DNA from: Mesorhizobium sp. Pch-S
GTDB lineage: Bacteria; Pseudomonadota; Alphaproteobacteria; Rhizobiales; Rhizobiaceae
Direction: 5' to 3'
DNA: 64,000 nt
NCBI RefSeq assembly: GCF_004136315.1
Contig: NZ_CP029562.1
Coordinates: forward strand, 1 to 64,000
Part shown: piece by piece, positions 11,604 to 20,296 of the stretch
Layout: the number at the start of each line of letters is the position of its first letter
Numbering within the stretch: position 1 is the stretch's first letter
The notes under the pieces: model-generated
What the model was told of the DNA's origin: nothing
The model's input: the letters and a program-made list of their open reading frames with translations, nothing else
The model's database searches: none
Position numbers and translations under genes: made by a program

Positions 11604-11672
11604 CTGTCAATTGTCGCCAGGACTTGTCCTTTCGGCGATCCGCGGCGTCCGGATCCATGCAATTCCTCTAAT

Positions 11673-12914
11673 ATGGATCTGTTTCGAACGCTCCCTCCTG
11701 CCCGCGCGCCACTGGCGGTGCCTCGCCTGCGTCGGCTGCTTGCGGCTCAGATCCCGGCCGATCTCGCGGATTGGCTGGATCTCGTGGCGCTGGGAACATT
11801 GCTGGCATATTCCTGGCAGGAGGGGCCGACCGCACTGGCTTTCCTCATGCTGGCGATCAGTCTGCCTTATGTCGTGCTCGGGCCCGCCATCGGTGTGGTC
11901 GTCGATCGGGCGGACCTGCGCGTGTTGCTCGTCGCCAGCAATGTGTTTCGAGCTTTGGCAACCGCAGCCTTCGCAATAGCTCCCGATCTGCCGATCCTGT
12001 TGACGCTCGTGGCGCTCAAGTCGAGTGTGGATGCCGTGTTCACACCCGCAAAACAGGCCGCGATCCCGTTGCTCACCCCTCCCGACCGCCTCATGGCCGC
12101 CAACGGGCTGAGCCACACCATCAACCAGACGACGAAGGTGGCGGGACCTGCTTTGGGCGGCGCGTTGATGATCGCCGTAGAACCTACCGTCGTCTTCTTC
12201 CTCAACGCCGGCCTATCGCTGGTCGCAGCCTTTCTCGTCCTGGGGCTGCCCTCCGCGCTGCGCCCCCTGCCCGACAAATCGGAGCGTGCCGGTTTCCGCA
12301 GTGAGCTCAGGCAGGGGATTACCCACATCCGCAGCCGTCCCGTTCTCGCAACTGCCATCCTTGCCATGACCATCGGCTTCCTGGTCATGTTTCTGTATGA
12401 CGGGCTGATCGCGCTTCTGGTCAAGGAGGTCGGCTACCCCAGCTCAATGTTCGGCACCGCGATCGCCGTCCTTGGTGCCGGTGGAGTGGTTGGCGCGCTT
12501 CTGCTTGGACAATTCGGCGAGCGACGCGATCCGCTTGTCCTCATGGCCTTCGCGGGCATCACCAGCGGCATTCTCGTCGCCACCATCGGCCACGTGGGCC
12601 GCAACGACATTTCGATGCCGCTGCAGCTGTTCCTCACCACGCTGTTCGCCGTGCGGATTGCCTGCGCCGGGCTGTTCGTGCCCTACCGAACCGTTCTGCA
12701 GCGGGAAACGCCCGCCAATCTGCTGGGCAGGGTCTCGGCTATCGGCGAAGCCGCGATCGCGTTGGCGACACTCGCAGGACCGCCGCTCGGAGCCTTCCTG
12801 GCCAATGAAGCTGGAATCGCGTCACCCTTCCTGCTGGGTGGCTATCTTACGGCGCTTTTGGGACTGGTCCTCCTGGCCGTACGGCACCGCATCGGCCAGC
12901 CCGACTTGAAGTGA
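11673..12914 (+). CDS. MFS transporter (MFS_3 type)
   Basis: The 413-residue product has about twelve transmembrane segments and the loop 2-3 motif GVVVDRADLRVLL characteristic of the major facilitator superfamily. It most resembles the EntS/MFS_3 exporters with a DRxxxR-type loop. The ATG at 11673 was chosen because the longer reading upstream runs through the preceding terminator. It is followed by a barstar-like gene and a P450 gene on the same strand with short gaps, so the three may be co-transcribed. The substrate is unknown. Confidence 0.9.
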   Translation: MDLFRTLPPARAPLAVPRLRRLLAAQIPADLADWLDLVALGTLLAYSWQEGPTALAFLMLAISLPYVVLGPAIGVVVDRADLRVLLVASNVFRALATAAFAIAPDLPILLTLVALKSSVDAVFTPAKQAAIPLLTPPDRLMAANGLSHTINQTTKVAGPALGGALMIAVEPTVVFFLNAGLSLVAAFLVLGLPSALRPLPDKSERAGFRSELRQGITHIRSRPVLATAILAMTIGFLVMFLYDGLIALLVKEVGYPSSMFGTAIAVLGAGGVVGALLLGQFGERRDPLVLMAFAGITSGILVATIGHVGRNDISMPLQLFLTTLFAVRIACAGLFVPYRTVLQRETPANLLGRVSAIGEAAIALATLAGPPLGAFLANEAGIASPFLLGGYLTALLGLVLLAVRHRIGQPDLK

Positions 12915-12990
12915 GGCCGGAAGTCGATTTACCGACCGCACTCGATCTGCTCAGGTCGACGTCGTATTGGCTCACACCCGGGAGGGTCTC

Positions 12991-13317
12991 TTGCATCGCC
13001 TTGTGCGCATCGACTGCTCCAACGTCACCGATCTGCACCGCCTCTTTGCCGAAACCTTTGGTTTCCCGGATTTCTATGGCCGCAACTGGGACGCCTGGAT
13101 CGACTGCATGTCGCATCTGGACGAACCGGATGCTGGCCTTTCAACCGTCCATGTGGAAAAAGGCGGCATCGTCGTCATTCAGCTGGAGCAGGCTGAAGCG
13201 CTCAAACGCAACCGGCCGGATCTGCTCGTCGCCTTGTGCGAAAGTGCTGCCTTCGTGAATTGGCGCCGCATCGAGGCGGGTTCCGGCCCGATCCTATGCC
13301 TTTCCTTTGCGAGCTGA
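12991..13317 (+). CDS. Barstar family protein (ribonuclease inhibitor fold)
   Basis: The 108-residue product has the barstar hallmark FPDFYGRNWDAWIDCMSHL, preceded by an N-terminal strand and ending with a C-terminal strand. Barstar binds and blocks barnase-type RNases; many bacterial homologs have no known partner. The start is probably the TTG at 12991, which has GGAGGG 4-5 bases upstream; a TTG at 12967 in the same frame is an alternative. No barnase gene is seen nearby. It lies between an MFS transporter gene and a P450 gene (9-base gap to the latter). Confidence 0.85.
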   Translation: MHRLVRIDCSNVTDLHRLFAETFGFPDFYGRNWDAWIDCMSHLDEPDAGLSTVHVEKGGIVVIQLEQAEALKRNRPDLLVALCESAAFVNWRRIEAGSGPILCLSFAS

Positions 13318-13326
13318 GACCGACAT

Positions 13327-14574
13327 ATGCCGACCAAGCCAGCCTATCTCTCCTTCGATCCGGCCACCCGGCACGTCAGTCTCGATCCGCACGAGCCGGC
13401 TTTCGTCCAGAGTCCCTATGAGGCCTATGCCTGGCTGCATGCCAACAGTCCGGCCTTCTTCTGGAAGGAATTCGGCTTCTGGTGCCTGGGCGGCTACGAC
13501 ATGGTCAACGGCCTGCTCCGCGACCGCCGCTTCGGTCGACAGAACCCGGCCGGCATTCCAGACAGCCGTGGCGTCGACCGGGATCGCAGCCATCTGGCCG
13601 CGTTCGACGCGATTGAAGCCAATTCCATGCTGGAGCTGGAGCCGCCGGTGCACACCCGACTGCGCACGCTGGTCAACCGCGCTTTCGTCTCTCGCCAGGT
13701 GGAGCGGCTGCGGCCCCGCGTGGAAGCGCTCGCCAACGAACTGATCGATCGCTTCGAGCCGGGCAAACCCGTGGACCTGCTGCCTGCCTATGCAGCGCCT
13801 TTGCCAATTACCATCATCGCCGAGATGCTCGGCGTGCCTGTGGCAATGGGGCCGCAGCTGCTCGACTGGTCGCACCAGATGGTGGCCATGTACATGCACG
13901 GGCGCACGCGCGAGACCGAGGATACGGCCAACCGCGCGGCGCGCGAATTTGCCGACTTTCTGCGCGGCTATGTCGCCGAACGACGCAAGCAGCCAGGTGA
14001 CGACCTGCTGTCGCTGCTGATCTCGGCTCAGGAGGACGGACAGAAACTCTCGGAAGACGAACTGGTGTCCTCGACCATCCTTCTGCTCAACGCAGGCCAT
14101 GAGGCAACCGTGCATCAGACCGGCAACGCAGTGCGTTCAGTCCTCGCGCAGGGCGGCGACCCTCGACGTTTCTTCACGTCGCCGGAAGCTACCGCCGCAG
14201 CTGTCGAGGAATGCCTGCGCTACGATGCACCGCTGCATATGTTCACCCGCTACGCCTATCAGGACATCGAAGTCGTACCGGGGGTAACCATAAAGCAGAA
14301 CGAGCAGATCGGTCTCCTGCTCGGAATGGCCAATCGCGACCCTTCCGCCTTCGCGGGACCGGATGTCTTTACCCCAGAACGCGACGATCAGAAGAATGTC
14401 TCCTTTGGCGCCGGCATCCATTTCTGCATCGGGGCCCCATTGGCCAGGCTGGAACTGCAGGTATCGCTGAAGACGCTGTTCGAGCGCCTGCCGACATTAC
14501 AGTTCGCCGAAGAGCCAAAGTTCCGCGACACTTATCACTTCCATGGACTGGAAAGGCTCAGCCTCCGCTCCTGA
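13327..14574 (+). CDS. Cytochrome P450
   Basis: The 415-residue product is a bacterial soluble P450. It shows the I-helix oxygen-binding AGHEAT at 256-261, the ExxR pair Glu295/Arg298, and the heme loop FGAGIHFCIGAPLARLE with the axial Cys367. It has no membrane anchor. The substrate cannot be told from sequence. No ferredoxin or ferredoxin reductase gene is adjacent. Its start is 9 bases after the barstar stop codon, which suggests translation from the same transcript. Confidence 0.96.
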   Translation: MPTKPAYLSFDPATRHVSLDPHEPAFVQSPYEAYAWLHANSPAFFWKEFGFWCLGGYDMVNGLLRDRRFGRQNPAGIPDSRGVDRDRSHLAAFDAIEANSMLELEPPVHTRLRTLVNRAFVSRQVERLRPRVEALANELIDRFEPGKPVDLLPAYAAPLPITIIAEMLGVPVAMGPQLLDWSHQMVAMYMHGRTRETEDTANRAAREFADFLRGYVAERRKQPGDDLLSLLISAQEDGQKLSEDELVSSTILLLNAGHEATVHQTGNAVRSVLAQGGDPRRFFTSPEATAAAVEECLRYDAPLHMFTRYAYQDIEVVPGVTIKQNEQIGLLLGMANRDPSAFAGPDVFTPERDDQKNVSFGAGIHFCIGAPLARLELQVSLKTLFERLPTLQFAEEPKFRDTYHFHGLERLSLRS

Positions 14575-14695
14575 TTTGCTTACATAAGCGCGAGATGAAG
14601 TTCCCACGCCAACGCTGCCTTTTCGTGCTATCCTTGCTTCTTTCGAAGGCATTGTTTCGCATCGCCGTACGTCTCGATGAGGGGGAGCGTGCACC

Positions 14696-15508
14696 ATGCG
14701 GCAGGACAAATATCTGCTCGGCCGTGGCCCGGCCGAGGAAGCAAGGCTGAAACGGCAGATCGCCAATCTGGCACCGGATTCCGATGCACAATTCGAGCGG
14801 ATCGGCATCAAGCCGGGTGAACGGGTCATCGACCTGGGTTGCGGACCAGGCGGCGTACTGCATCTGCTTGGCAAGCGCGTCGGCGTGACCGGCTCGGTGC
14901 TGGGCCTTGAGCGCAGCCCGCATTTCGTCGACATGGCACGTCGGTTCGTCGCCGATCATGCGCTGCCGCAAGTCGAGGTGCGTGAGGGCGATGCCTATGA
15001 TACCGGGCTGGAACGCGGGTCGTTCGACGGCGCGCATATGCGGCTGGTCCTGGTCAATGTGCCGGAGCCGCAGCGCATCGTGCGCGAGATGGTGGCGCTG
15101 GTGCGGCCGGGGGGCTGGATCGCGAGCTTCGAGGCCGATTTCGTCGCCCATTTCTGCGATCCGGTACTGCCGGCCTGGGAGCGGCTGCTCAACGCCTACA
15201 TCGCGTACTCAGCGGCACAAGGCATCGACCTGTTTATCGGCCGGCGCACGCATCGCCTGTTCCACGAAGCGGGCCTGACCGACATCCATGTCGACGCGGT
15301 CTACCATGTCTATCCGCTCGGACACGACCGGCGGCCGATGCTCTACGAGTTCGTCAACAATGTGCGCGAGAAGATGATCGATCAGGGGTTCATCGCACAG
15401 TACGACCTCGAAACGGACATGGCCGCGCTCGAAACCCATCTTGCGGATCCTGACGTGCTGGTGACCTCGCACACTTTCTTCAGGGTATCGGGTCGGGTAC
15501 CGGGATAG
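14696..15508 (+). CDS. Class I SAM-dependent methyltransferase
   Basis: The 270-residue product has the SAM-binding motif I VIDLGCGPGG near residues 44-53, an acidic strand-2 end (LGLERS), motif with EGDAYD, and a post-motif LVRPGGWI. The fold is typical of small-molecule methyltransferases; the substrate is unknown. It lies 121 bases after the P450 gene on the same strand and may or may not belong to that cluster. Confidence 0.9.
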   Translation: MRQDKYLLGRGPAEEARLKRQIANLAPDSDAQFERIGIKPGERVIDLGCGPGGVLHLLGKRVGVTGSVLGLERSPHFVDMARRFVADHALPQVEVREGDAYDTGLERGSFDGAHMRLVLVNVPEPQRIVREMVALVRPGGWIASFEADFVAHFCDPVLPAWERLLNAYIAYSAAQGIDLFIGRRTHRLFHEAGLTDIHVDAVYHVYPLGHDRRPMLYEFVNNVREKMIDQGFIAQYDLETDMAALETHLADPDVLVTSHTFFRVSGRVPG

Positions 15509-15516
15509 GCATGCCG

Positions 15517-15867
15517 TCAGAGCTTGATGACATATTCCTTGCGAGTCGTTTCAAGCACTTCCCAGCTTCCCTTGAAGCCGGGCCTGAGCACGAAACTGTC
15601 GCCTGCCCGCACGGTGCGCGCCTCCCCACCTTCCTCCGCGATCACGGAGACGCCTGAGAGGATGTGGCAGAACTCCCATTCGTCATAGACGATACGCCAT
15701 TTGCCCGGCGTTGATTCCCATATACCGGCGTAGAGACCGCCACCGCGCTCTTCGGCATTCCAGGTACGGAATTTCGGATCGCCCGAAACCAGACGGTCCG
15801 GAGCCGGCGCGCCATGTTCCGGCTCGATGCCGTCAGTGGAAACGGTGAGGAATTTCGGCTGGCTCAT
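15517..15867 (-). CDS. Cupin domain-containing protein
   Basis: The 116-residue product is a single small cupin: GGGLYAGIWESTPGKWRIVY, EWEFCHILSGVSVIAEEGG and a DSFVLRPGFKGSWEV second motif. The canonical metal-binding His residues are mostly replaced. The ATG at 15867 is preferred: GGAG lies 8 bases upstream. The alternative ATG at 15906 would translate through the terminator hairpin of the upstream metY gene. The function is unknown. Confidence 0.8.
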   Translation of the reverse strand: MSQPKFLTVSTDGIEPEHGAPAPDRLVSGDPKFRTWNAEERGGGLYAGIWESTPGKWRIVYDEWEFCHILSGVSVIAEEGGEARTVRAGDSFVLRPGFKGSWEVLETTRKEYVIKL

Positions 15868-15870
15868 GAA

Positions 15871-15898
15871 AAAGGCTCCGGTCTGATCCGGAGCCTTC
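15871..15898 (-). terminator. Terminator between metY and the cupin gene, overlapping the cupin ribosome binding site
   Basis: On the minus strand AAGGCTCCGG-ATCAGA-CCGGAGCCTT is followed by TTT, 14 bases after the metY stop. The 3' arm contains GGAG, placed 8 bases before the cupin ATG, so hairpin folding would both end transcription and hide that ribosome binding site. Confidence 0.8.
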
Positions 15899-15911
15899 TG
15901 TGCCATGCCGA

Positions 15912-17195
15912 TCAGACTTTGGCGAGCGCCTGTTCGAGATCCGCGACGATATCGTTCACGTCCTCGATGCCGACCGAGAGACGCACGGTGTCCGGACCTG
16001 CGCCAGCCGCAACCTTCTGTTCGTCGGAAAGCTGCCGATGCGTTGTCGATGCCGGGTGGATGACCAGCGACTTGGTGTCGCCGACATTGGCCAGATGCGA
16101 GAACAGTTCCAGCGCCTCGACGAACTTCACGCCGGCTTCGTAGCCGCCCTTGAGACCGAAGGTGAAGACAGCGCCCGCACCCAGTGGCGAGTACTTCTTG
16201 TGCAGCGCATTGTTCTTGTCCGTCGACAGTCCGGGATAGGACACCCAGGATACTTTCGGATGGTTGGCGAGCCAGGCCGCCACGGTCGAAGCGTTGTCGC
16301 AGTGGCGCTGCATACGCAGCGGTAGCGTTTCCAGGCCGGTCAGGATCAGGAAGGCGTTGAAGGGCGAGATCGCCGGACCGAAATCGCGCAGGCCGAGTAC
16401 GCGGGTCGCGATGGCGAAGGCGAAATTGCCGAAGGTCTCGTGCAGCACCAGGCCGCCATATTCGGGGCGCGGTTCGGACAGCATCGGATATTTGCCGGAC
16501 TTCGACCAGTCGAAAGTGCCGCCATCGACGATGACGCCACCGATCGAATTGCCATGGCCGCCGATGAACTTGGTCAGCGAGTGCACGACGATATCGGCGC
16601 CGTGCTCGATCGGTCGGACCAGATAGGGCGTCGCCAGCGTGTTGTCGACGACCAGCGGAATGCCATGCTTGCGGGCAATATCGCCGAGCTTTTCAATGTC
16701 GACGAACTCGCCGTTCGGGTTGGCCAGGCTCTCGGCGAAGATGAACTTGGTGTTTTCGTCGATCTGCTTCTCGAAGGTGGAGACATCATTGGTGTCGCCC
16801 CAGCGCACTTCCCAGCCGAAGTTCTTGAAAGCATGGCCGAACTGGTTGATCGAACCGCCGTAGAGCCGACGTGCGGCAACGAAATTCTCGCCGGATTTCA
16901 GCAATGTGTGCGCGACCAGCAGTTGTGCAGCGTGGCCCGATGCCACGGCAAGTGCAGCCGTGCCGCCTTCGAGAGCAGCGACGCGCTCCTCGAGCACCGC
17001 CTGTGTCGGGTTCATGATGCGGGTGTAGATGTTGCCGAACGCCTTCAGGCCGAACAGCGAGGCTGCGTGGTCGGCATCATCGAAGACGTAGGATGTGGTC
17101 TGGTAGATCGGCGTGGCGCGAGCACCCGTGGCCGGATCGGGTTTGGCCCCGGCGTGAACCGCGAGCGTGTTGAAACCTGGTGCGCGCTGGCTCAT
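15912..17195 (-). CDS. metY: O-acetylhomoserine aminocarboxypropyltransferase (sulfhydrylase)
   Basis: The 427-residue product belongs to the Cys/Met metabolism PLP-dependent family. It shows the YTRIMNPT substrate-phosphate region, the SGHAA segment, the DNT motif and the PLP-binding Lys209 in SLTKFIGGHG. Length and the FGLKAFGNIYTRI insert fit O-acetylhomoserine sulfhydrylase, which makes homocysteine from O-acetylhomoserine and sulfide. The ATG at 17195 is preceded by GAGGAGG at good spacing; an upstream start is weaker. No riboswitch of the SAM-II type could be recognised in the 146-base leader. Confidence 0.93.
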   Translation of the reverse strand: MSQRAPGFNTLAVHAGAKPDPATGARATPIYQTTSYVFDDADHAASLFGLKAFGNIYTRIMNPTQAVLEERVAALEGGTAALAVASGHAAQLLVAHTLLKSGENFVAARRLYGGSINQFGHAFKNFGWEVRWGDTNDVSTFEKQIDENTKFIFAESLANPNGEFVDIEKLGDIARKHGIPLVVDNTLATPYLVRPIEHGADIVVHSLTKFIGGHGNSIGGVIVDGGTFDWSKSGKYPMLSEPRPEYGGLVLHETFGNFAFAIATRVLGLRDFGPAISPFNAFLILTGLETLPLRMQRHCDNASTVAAWLANHPKVSWVSYPGLSTDKNNALHKKYSPLGAGAVFTFGLKGGYEAGVKFVEALELFSHLANVGDTKSLVIHPASTTHRQLSDEQKVAAGAGPDTVRLSVGIEDVNDIVADLEQALAKV

Positions 17196-17341
17196 CGAAA
17201 ACCTCCTCAAATCGCCCCAAAAAATCGCCGGGCATTCTTGGGCGAGCCGCGCACCGAATGCAAAGAAGATTTTGCCTGTTGAGTGCTATTTTTCAAACCC
17301 TCGACCAAGGTTTTGGCAAAACCCTGGAATATTATTGCTGG

Positions 17342-17863
17342 CTACCTCTGGCGAACGCCAAAACTCTGGAAACCCTGGCGCATGATGGGCTTCTTGGAGG
17401 ACAGCACGCCCGAATTGACGCCATTCCATCCGATCTCGCCGGAGAGGCGGCCATATTCGATCTTGGGGCAGCGGTTCATCACCACCTTGATGCCGGCGGC
17501 CTCCGCCTTTGACGCCGCCTCGTCATGGCGCACGCCAAGCTGCATCCATAGCACTTTGGGCAGCGGATCGAGCGCCAGCACTTCGTCGACGATGCCCGGC
17601 ACCGCGGCCGGCGCACGGAAGATATCGACCATGTCGATCGGCTGAGGGATATCCGCCAGCCTGGCATAGGTCATACGCCCGAGGATCTCCTTGCCGGCAT
17701 GGCCGGGATTGATCGGGAAAACCGAAAACCCTTTGTCCAGCATGTATTTCAGTACGAACCAGCTCGGCCGCACGTCATTGGCCGAAGCGCCGACGATGGC
17801 GATGGTCTTCACCGAATTCAGGATGCCGGCGATGTAGGCATTGTCATAGCTGTCGTGGTTCAT
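17342..17863 (-). CDS. CoA-binding protein (YccU-like)
   Basis: The 173-residue product is a single Rossmann-like CoA-binding domain: TIAIVGASANDVRPSW near the N-terminus, VFPINPGHAGKEILG, and a C-terminal VMNRCPKIEYGR. This matches the succinyl-CoA synthetase-like CoA_binding_2 family. The role is unknown. Its ATG overlaps the stop of the upstream GNAT gene by 4 bases, so the two are translationally coupled. Confidence 0.92.
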   Translation of the reverse strand: MNHDSYDNAYIAGILNSVKTIAIVGASANDVRPSWFVLKYMLDKGFSVFPINPGHAGKEILGRMTYARLADIPQPIDMVDIFRAPAAVPGIVDEVLALDPLPKVLWMQLGVRHDEAASKAEAAGIKVVMNRCPKIEYGRLSGEIGWNGVNSGVLSSKKPIMRQGFQSFGVRQR

Positions 17864-18624
17864 GCGGCATCCGGTGCGAAACGATAATGATAGCTGTAAA
17901 GCGAGGTGTTGAAGCCCAAAGCCCGGTAAACCGCAAGGGCTGGATGATTGTCGGCCACCACCTGCAGGCAGGCCTTGTCTGCTCCGGCGCCGCGCGCCCA
18001 GTTCATCAGCGCACCGACCGTCCGCTTGGCCAGTCCGTTGCCACGATGGTTCGGGTGAGTGGCGACAGATTCCACCACCAGCATGCCGTGGCAGAGGACA
18101 CCATAGGCGATCGAGGCGGTGCGACCACCGGCGCGCGCCGAGGCGAAAGCTTTCGGCAGATTGATCGAAGCGACCATGTCGCGGAAGATCACCGGATCCT
18201 TCGCCAGGCGGTCTCGTAGATCGAACCAGTTTTCTGTTGGTTCGGTCGTCACCGTCACATCATTGGCATCGGATAGAGGCTGGGTCGCCAAAGGCGCCAG
18301 CAATGTCAGCGTGCTCGCCTGTGTCGTGTAGCCGCGCCGGTCGAGTTCGGCCGACATCTCGCGCGTGAAATCGGTGAGCCGGAACACCGGCACCTGGCGG
18401 AAACCACGATAGAAAGCTTCGACCCTGTCGATCAGCGCAGCATCGCAATGGCGCTCGCCCGCCAGCGGATTGGCGGAGTTGGTCCGGCGGATGCCGCCGC
18501 CCGAACGGCGCAGCAACCAGCCCTCGGCAACCTGCTCCACCGCTGCTGGCCAGGCCTGGCGACAGGCCTCCTCGACGTGCCAGACAGTGTTGGGCCGGAT
18601 GTCGAAAACGAGGCTTTGGCTCAT
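17860..18624 (-). CDS. GNAT family N-acetyltransferase
   Basis: The 254-residue product has an N-terminal region of about 120 residues and a C-terminal GNAT domain with the acetyl-CoA loop HPNHRGNGLAKR and a VVADNHPALAVYRALGF ending. The acceptor substrate is unknown. It overlaps the downstream CoA-binding gene by 4 bases and the upstream HNH gene by 4 bases, so all appear to share a transcript. Confidence 0.9.
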   Translation of the reverse strand: MSQSLVFDIRPNTVWHVEEACRQAWPAAVEQVAEGWLLRRSGGGIRRTNSANPLAGERHCDAALIDRVEAFYRGFRQVPVFRLTDFTREMSAELDRRGYTTQASTLTLLAPLATQPLSDANDVTVTTEPTENWFDLRDRLAKDPVIFRDMVASINLPKAFASARAGGRTASIAYGVLCHGMLVVESVATHPNHRGNGLAKRTVGALMNWARGAGADKACLQVVADNHPALAVYRALGFNTSLYSYHYRFAPDAA

Positions 18625-19220
18625 TGGGGTTTGAGGATCATTATCGATCCTTTTAGGCCAGTTATTTGGTCTCGAACTTCAGCAAATATACCATCCGTTC
18701 GAAAAAACCATCCAGGAGCTAATTCAAGTTCTGGGTATTCGAAATTCGAAGATCGCCTCGAAATCGCAGCTAGACCGACAAGGAATTCCTTTATCTCTTC
18801 GATCGTAACGTCCCCATGGAAAACAGCATTTTCAATCCTAGAAAATACCTTCGATTTGTACTTGTCCTCTCTGATCTTCTCAGCGTTATCACGCGCCAAG
18901 CCTGCAAGTATTCGAGCCATCGTTAAATGCGAAACGATTATTGGCGCATCAGTGAAGGTTCTATCCGATTTCACCAGATTGCAGCGCGCACAAATGGGTG
19001 CCCAATTTTCAAATGATTCCACTTCAAATGCTTGATCGAGCCCATATTTTTCTTTGATCTCGGCAAATCTGCTCTGCTGGCAGCCAACTGACTTTGGAAC
19101 AATGTGATCAACTTGGCAGTCTTGGAACTGCACAGGTCGTCCGCACCAAGTACAACGACCATCGCGCGACATCCAAACCCCATAGGGTCCAGTTTGTCCA
19201 ATGATTATTCCCCCTTCCAT
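18621..19220 (-). CDS. HNH endonuclease
   Basis: The 199-residue product has an HNH nuclease core: Cys23 and Cys26 (CTWC), the catalytic-type DHI at 38-40, and CARCN at 77-81. The two CxxC pairs suggest a structural zinc. The C-terminal 100 residues match nothing I know. The gene is visibly richer in A/T than its neighbours. It overlaps the 3' end of the enoyl-CoA hydratase gene by 16 bases and the GNAT gene by 4, so it is tucked into an operon. No methyltransferase or known defence partner lies alongside. Confidence 0.85.
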   Translation of the reverse strand: MEGGIIIGQTGPYGVWMSRDGRCTWCGRPVQFQDCQVDHIVPKSVGCQQSRFAEIKEKYGLDQAFEVESFENWAPICARCNLVKSDRTFTDAPIIVSHLTMARILAGLARDNAEKIREDKYKSKVFSRIENAVFHGDVTIEEIKEFLVGLAAISRRSSNFEYPELELAPGWFFRTDGIFAEVRDQITGLKGSIMILKPQ

Positions 19221-20023
19221 TCCGGCTGCCGCTTGCCGATGAAGGCACCGATGCCCTCTTCGGCGTCGCGCGCCAGCATGTTGTCCACCATCACGCGTCC
19301 CGCATAGTCATAAGCGTCCGAGAGCCCCATCTCTGCCTGAGCATAGAAGGCTTCCTTCCCAATGCGGATCGTCAAAGGCGATTTTGAAGCAATGGTTTGC
19401 GCGTATTTGGTCACGACCTGATTCAAGTATTCGCGTGGCACGATGCGGTTGATCAGGCCGAATTCCTTGGCGGTCGCGGCGTCGATGGTTTCGCCGGTCA
19501 ACAGCATTTCCATAGCCTGCTTGCGTGAGACATTGCGCGACAGCGCCACCATCGGCGTCGAGCAGAACAGACCGATGTTGACGCCCGGCGTGCAGAATGT
19601 CGCCTCATGCGAGGCAATCGCCAGATCGCAGCTGGCGACGAGTTGCAGGCCGGCTGCTGTCGCCAATCCATCGACAGCCGCGATCACAGGCTTCGGATGA
19701 CGCACGATGGCCTGCATCAAGGTCGAGCATGCGGCGAAGGTCTTTTCAAAGAAGGCCCTGCCGCGGTCGCCTTCATTGCGATTGGCGGTGAGTTCCTTGA
19801 GGTCGTGTCCGGCACAGAACACCTTGCCGGAAGCGGCGAGCACAATGACGCGCACGGACGGATCCTCGCGCAGCCGGTCGAATTCCGCCTGCAACGCAGC
19901 CATGACAGCCAGGGACAAGGCATTTGCGGGCGGGCTGGCAAGCGTGATCCGGGCGATGCCATTGACCTGCTCGGCCAGTACCGGCCCGACGGGTTCGGTC
20001 TTGATGGCGACGATTTCGGCCAC
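19205..20023 (-). CDS. Enoyl-CoA hydratase/isomerase family protein
   Basis: The 272-residue product is a crotonase-fold enzyme: SGKVFCAGHDLKEL forms the first oxyanion loop, and DGLATAAGLQLVASCDLAIA the second. The usual catalytic Glu of the second loop region is replaced (AAGLQLVASCD), so activity on a standard enoyl-CoA is uncertain; it may belong to the ECHDC3-like group. It heads a four-gene minus-strand run with HNH, GNAT and CoA-binding genes. Confidence 0.9.
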   Translation of the reverse strand: MAEIVAIKTEPVGPVLAEQVNGIARITLASPPANALSLAVMAALQAEFDRLREDPSVRVIVLAASGKVFCAGHDLKELTANRNEGDRGRAFFEKTFAACSTLMQAIVRHPKPVIAAVDGLATAAGLQLVASCDLAIASHEATFCTPGVNIGLFCSTPMVALSRNVSRKQAMEMLLTGETIDAATAKEFGLINRIVPREYLNQVVTKYAQTIASKSPLTIRIGKEAFYAQAEMGLSDAYDYAGRVMVDNMLARDAEEGIGAFIGKRQPEWKGE

Positions 20024-20133
20024 GTCTTGATCTCCGCTGTTCGACGAACCAGCCGTCGGTTTCGTTCAGTATGGAACAAAAGAACTAGCACGCTGCCGAT
20101 TGAAGGAAAGGCTTTGGGCATGCTTTCTGGACC

Positions 20134-20234
20134 TTAGAGCGTTTCCGTTTTCAACGGAAACTCGGAAACGCTCTAACTCTTTGTTTTTTCGCAATTCCGG
20201 ACGGAAAACCGTTACACACTTTTCCTGGAATTGC
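20134..20234 (+). repeat. REP-like palindromic repeat, copy A
   Basis: An outer palindrome with arms GAGCGTTTCC and GGAAACGCTC is followed by a second inverted pair, GCAATTCC (20191) and GGAATTGC (20227). The full unit is about 100 bases. The same unit occurs at 28913, 40895, 42436 and, reversed, 42587. Confidence 0.9.
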
Positions 20235-20296
20235 TTCAACACCTTAACAGGCGTGAAGCTTCAACCGAAGCGCCACGACAGCGAACGGACGATGCC

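Noticed and set aside
17196..17341. SAM-II riboswitch upstream of metY
   Set aside because: The leader has some inverted repeats (TTTTGCC/GGCAAAA), but I could not find the conserved pseudoknot sequence of SAM-II, so it is not called.
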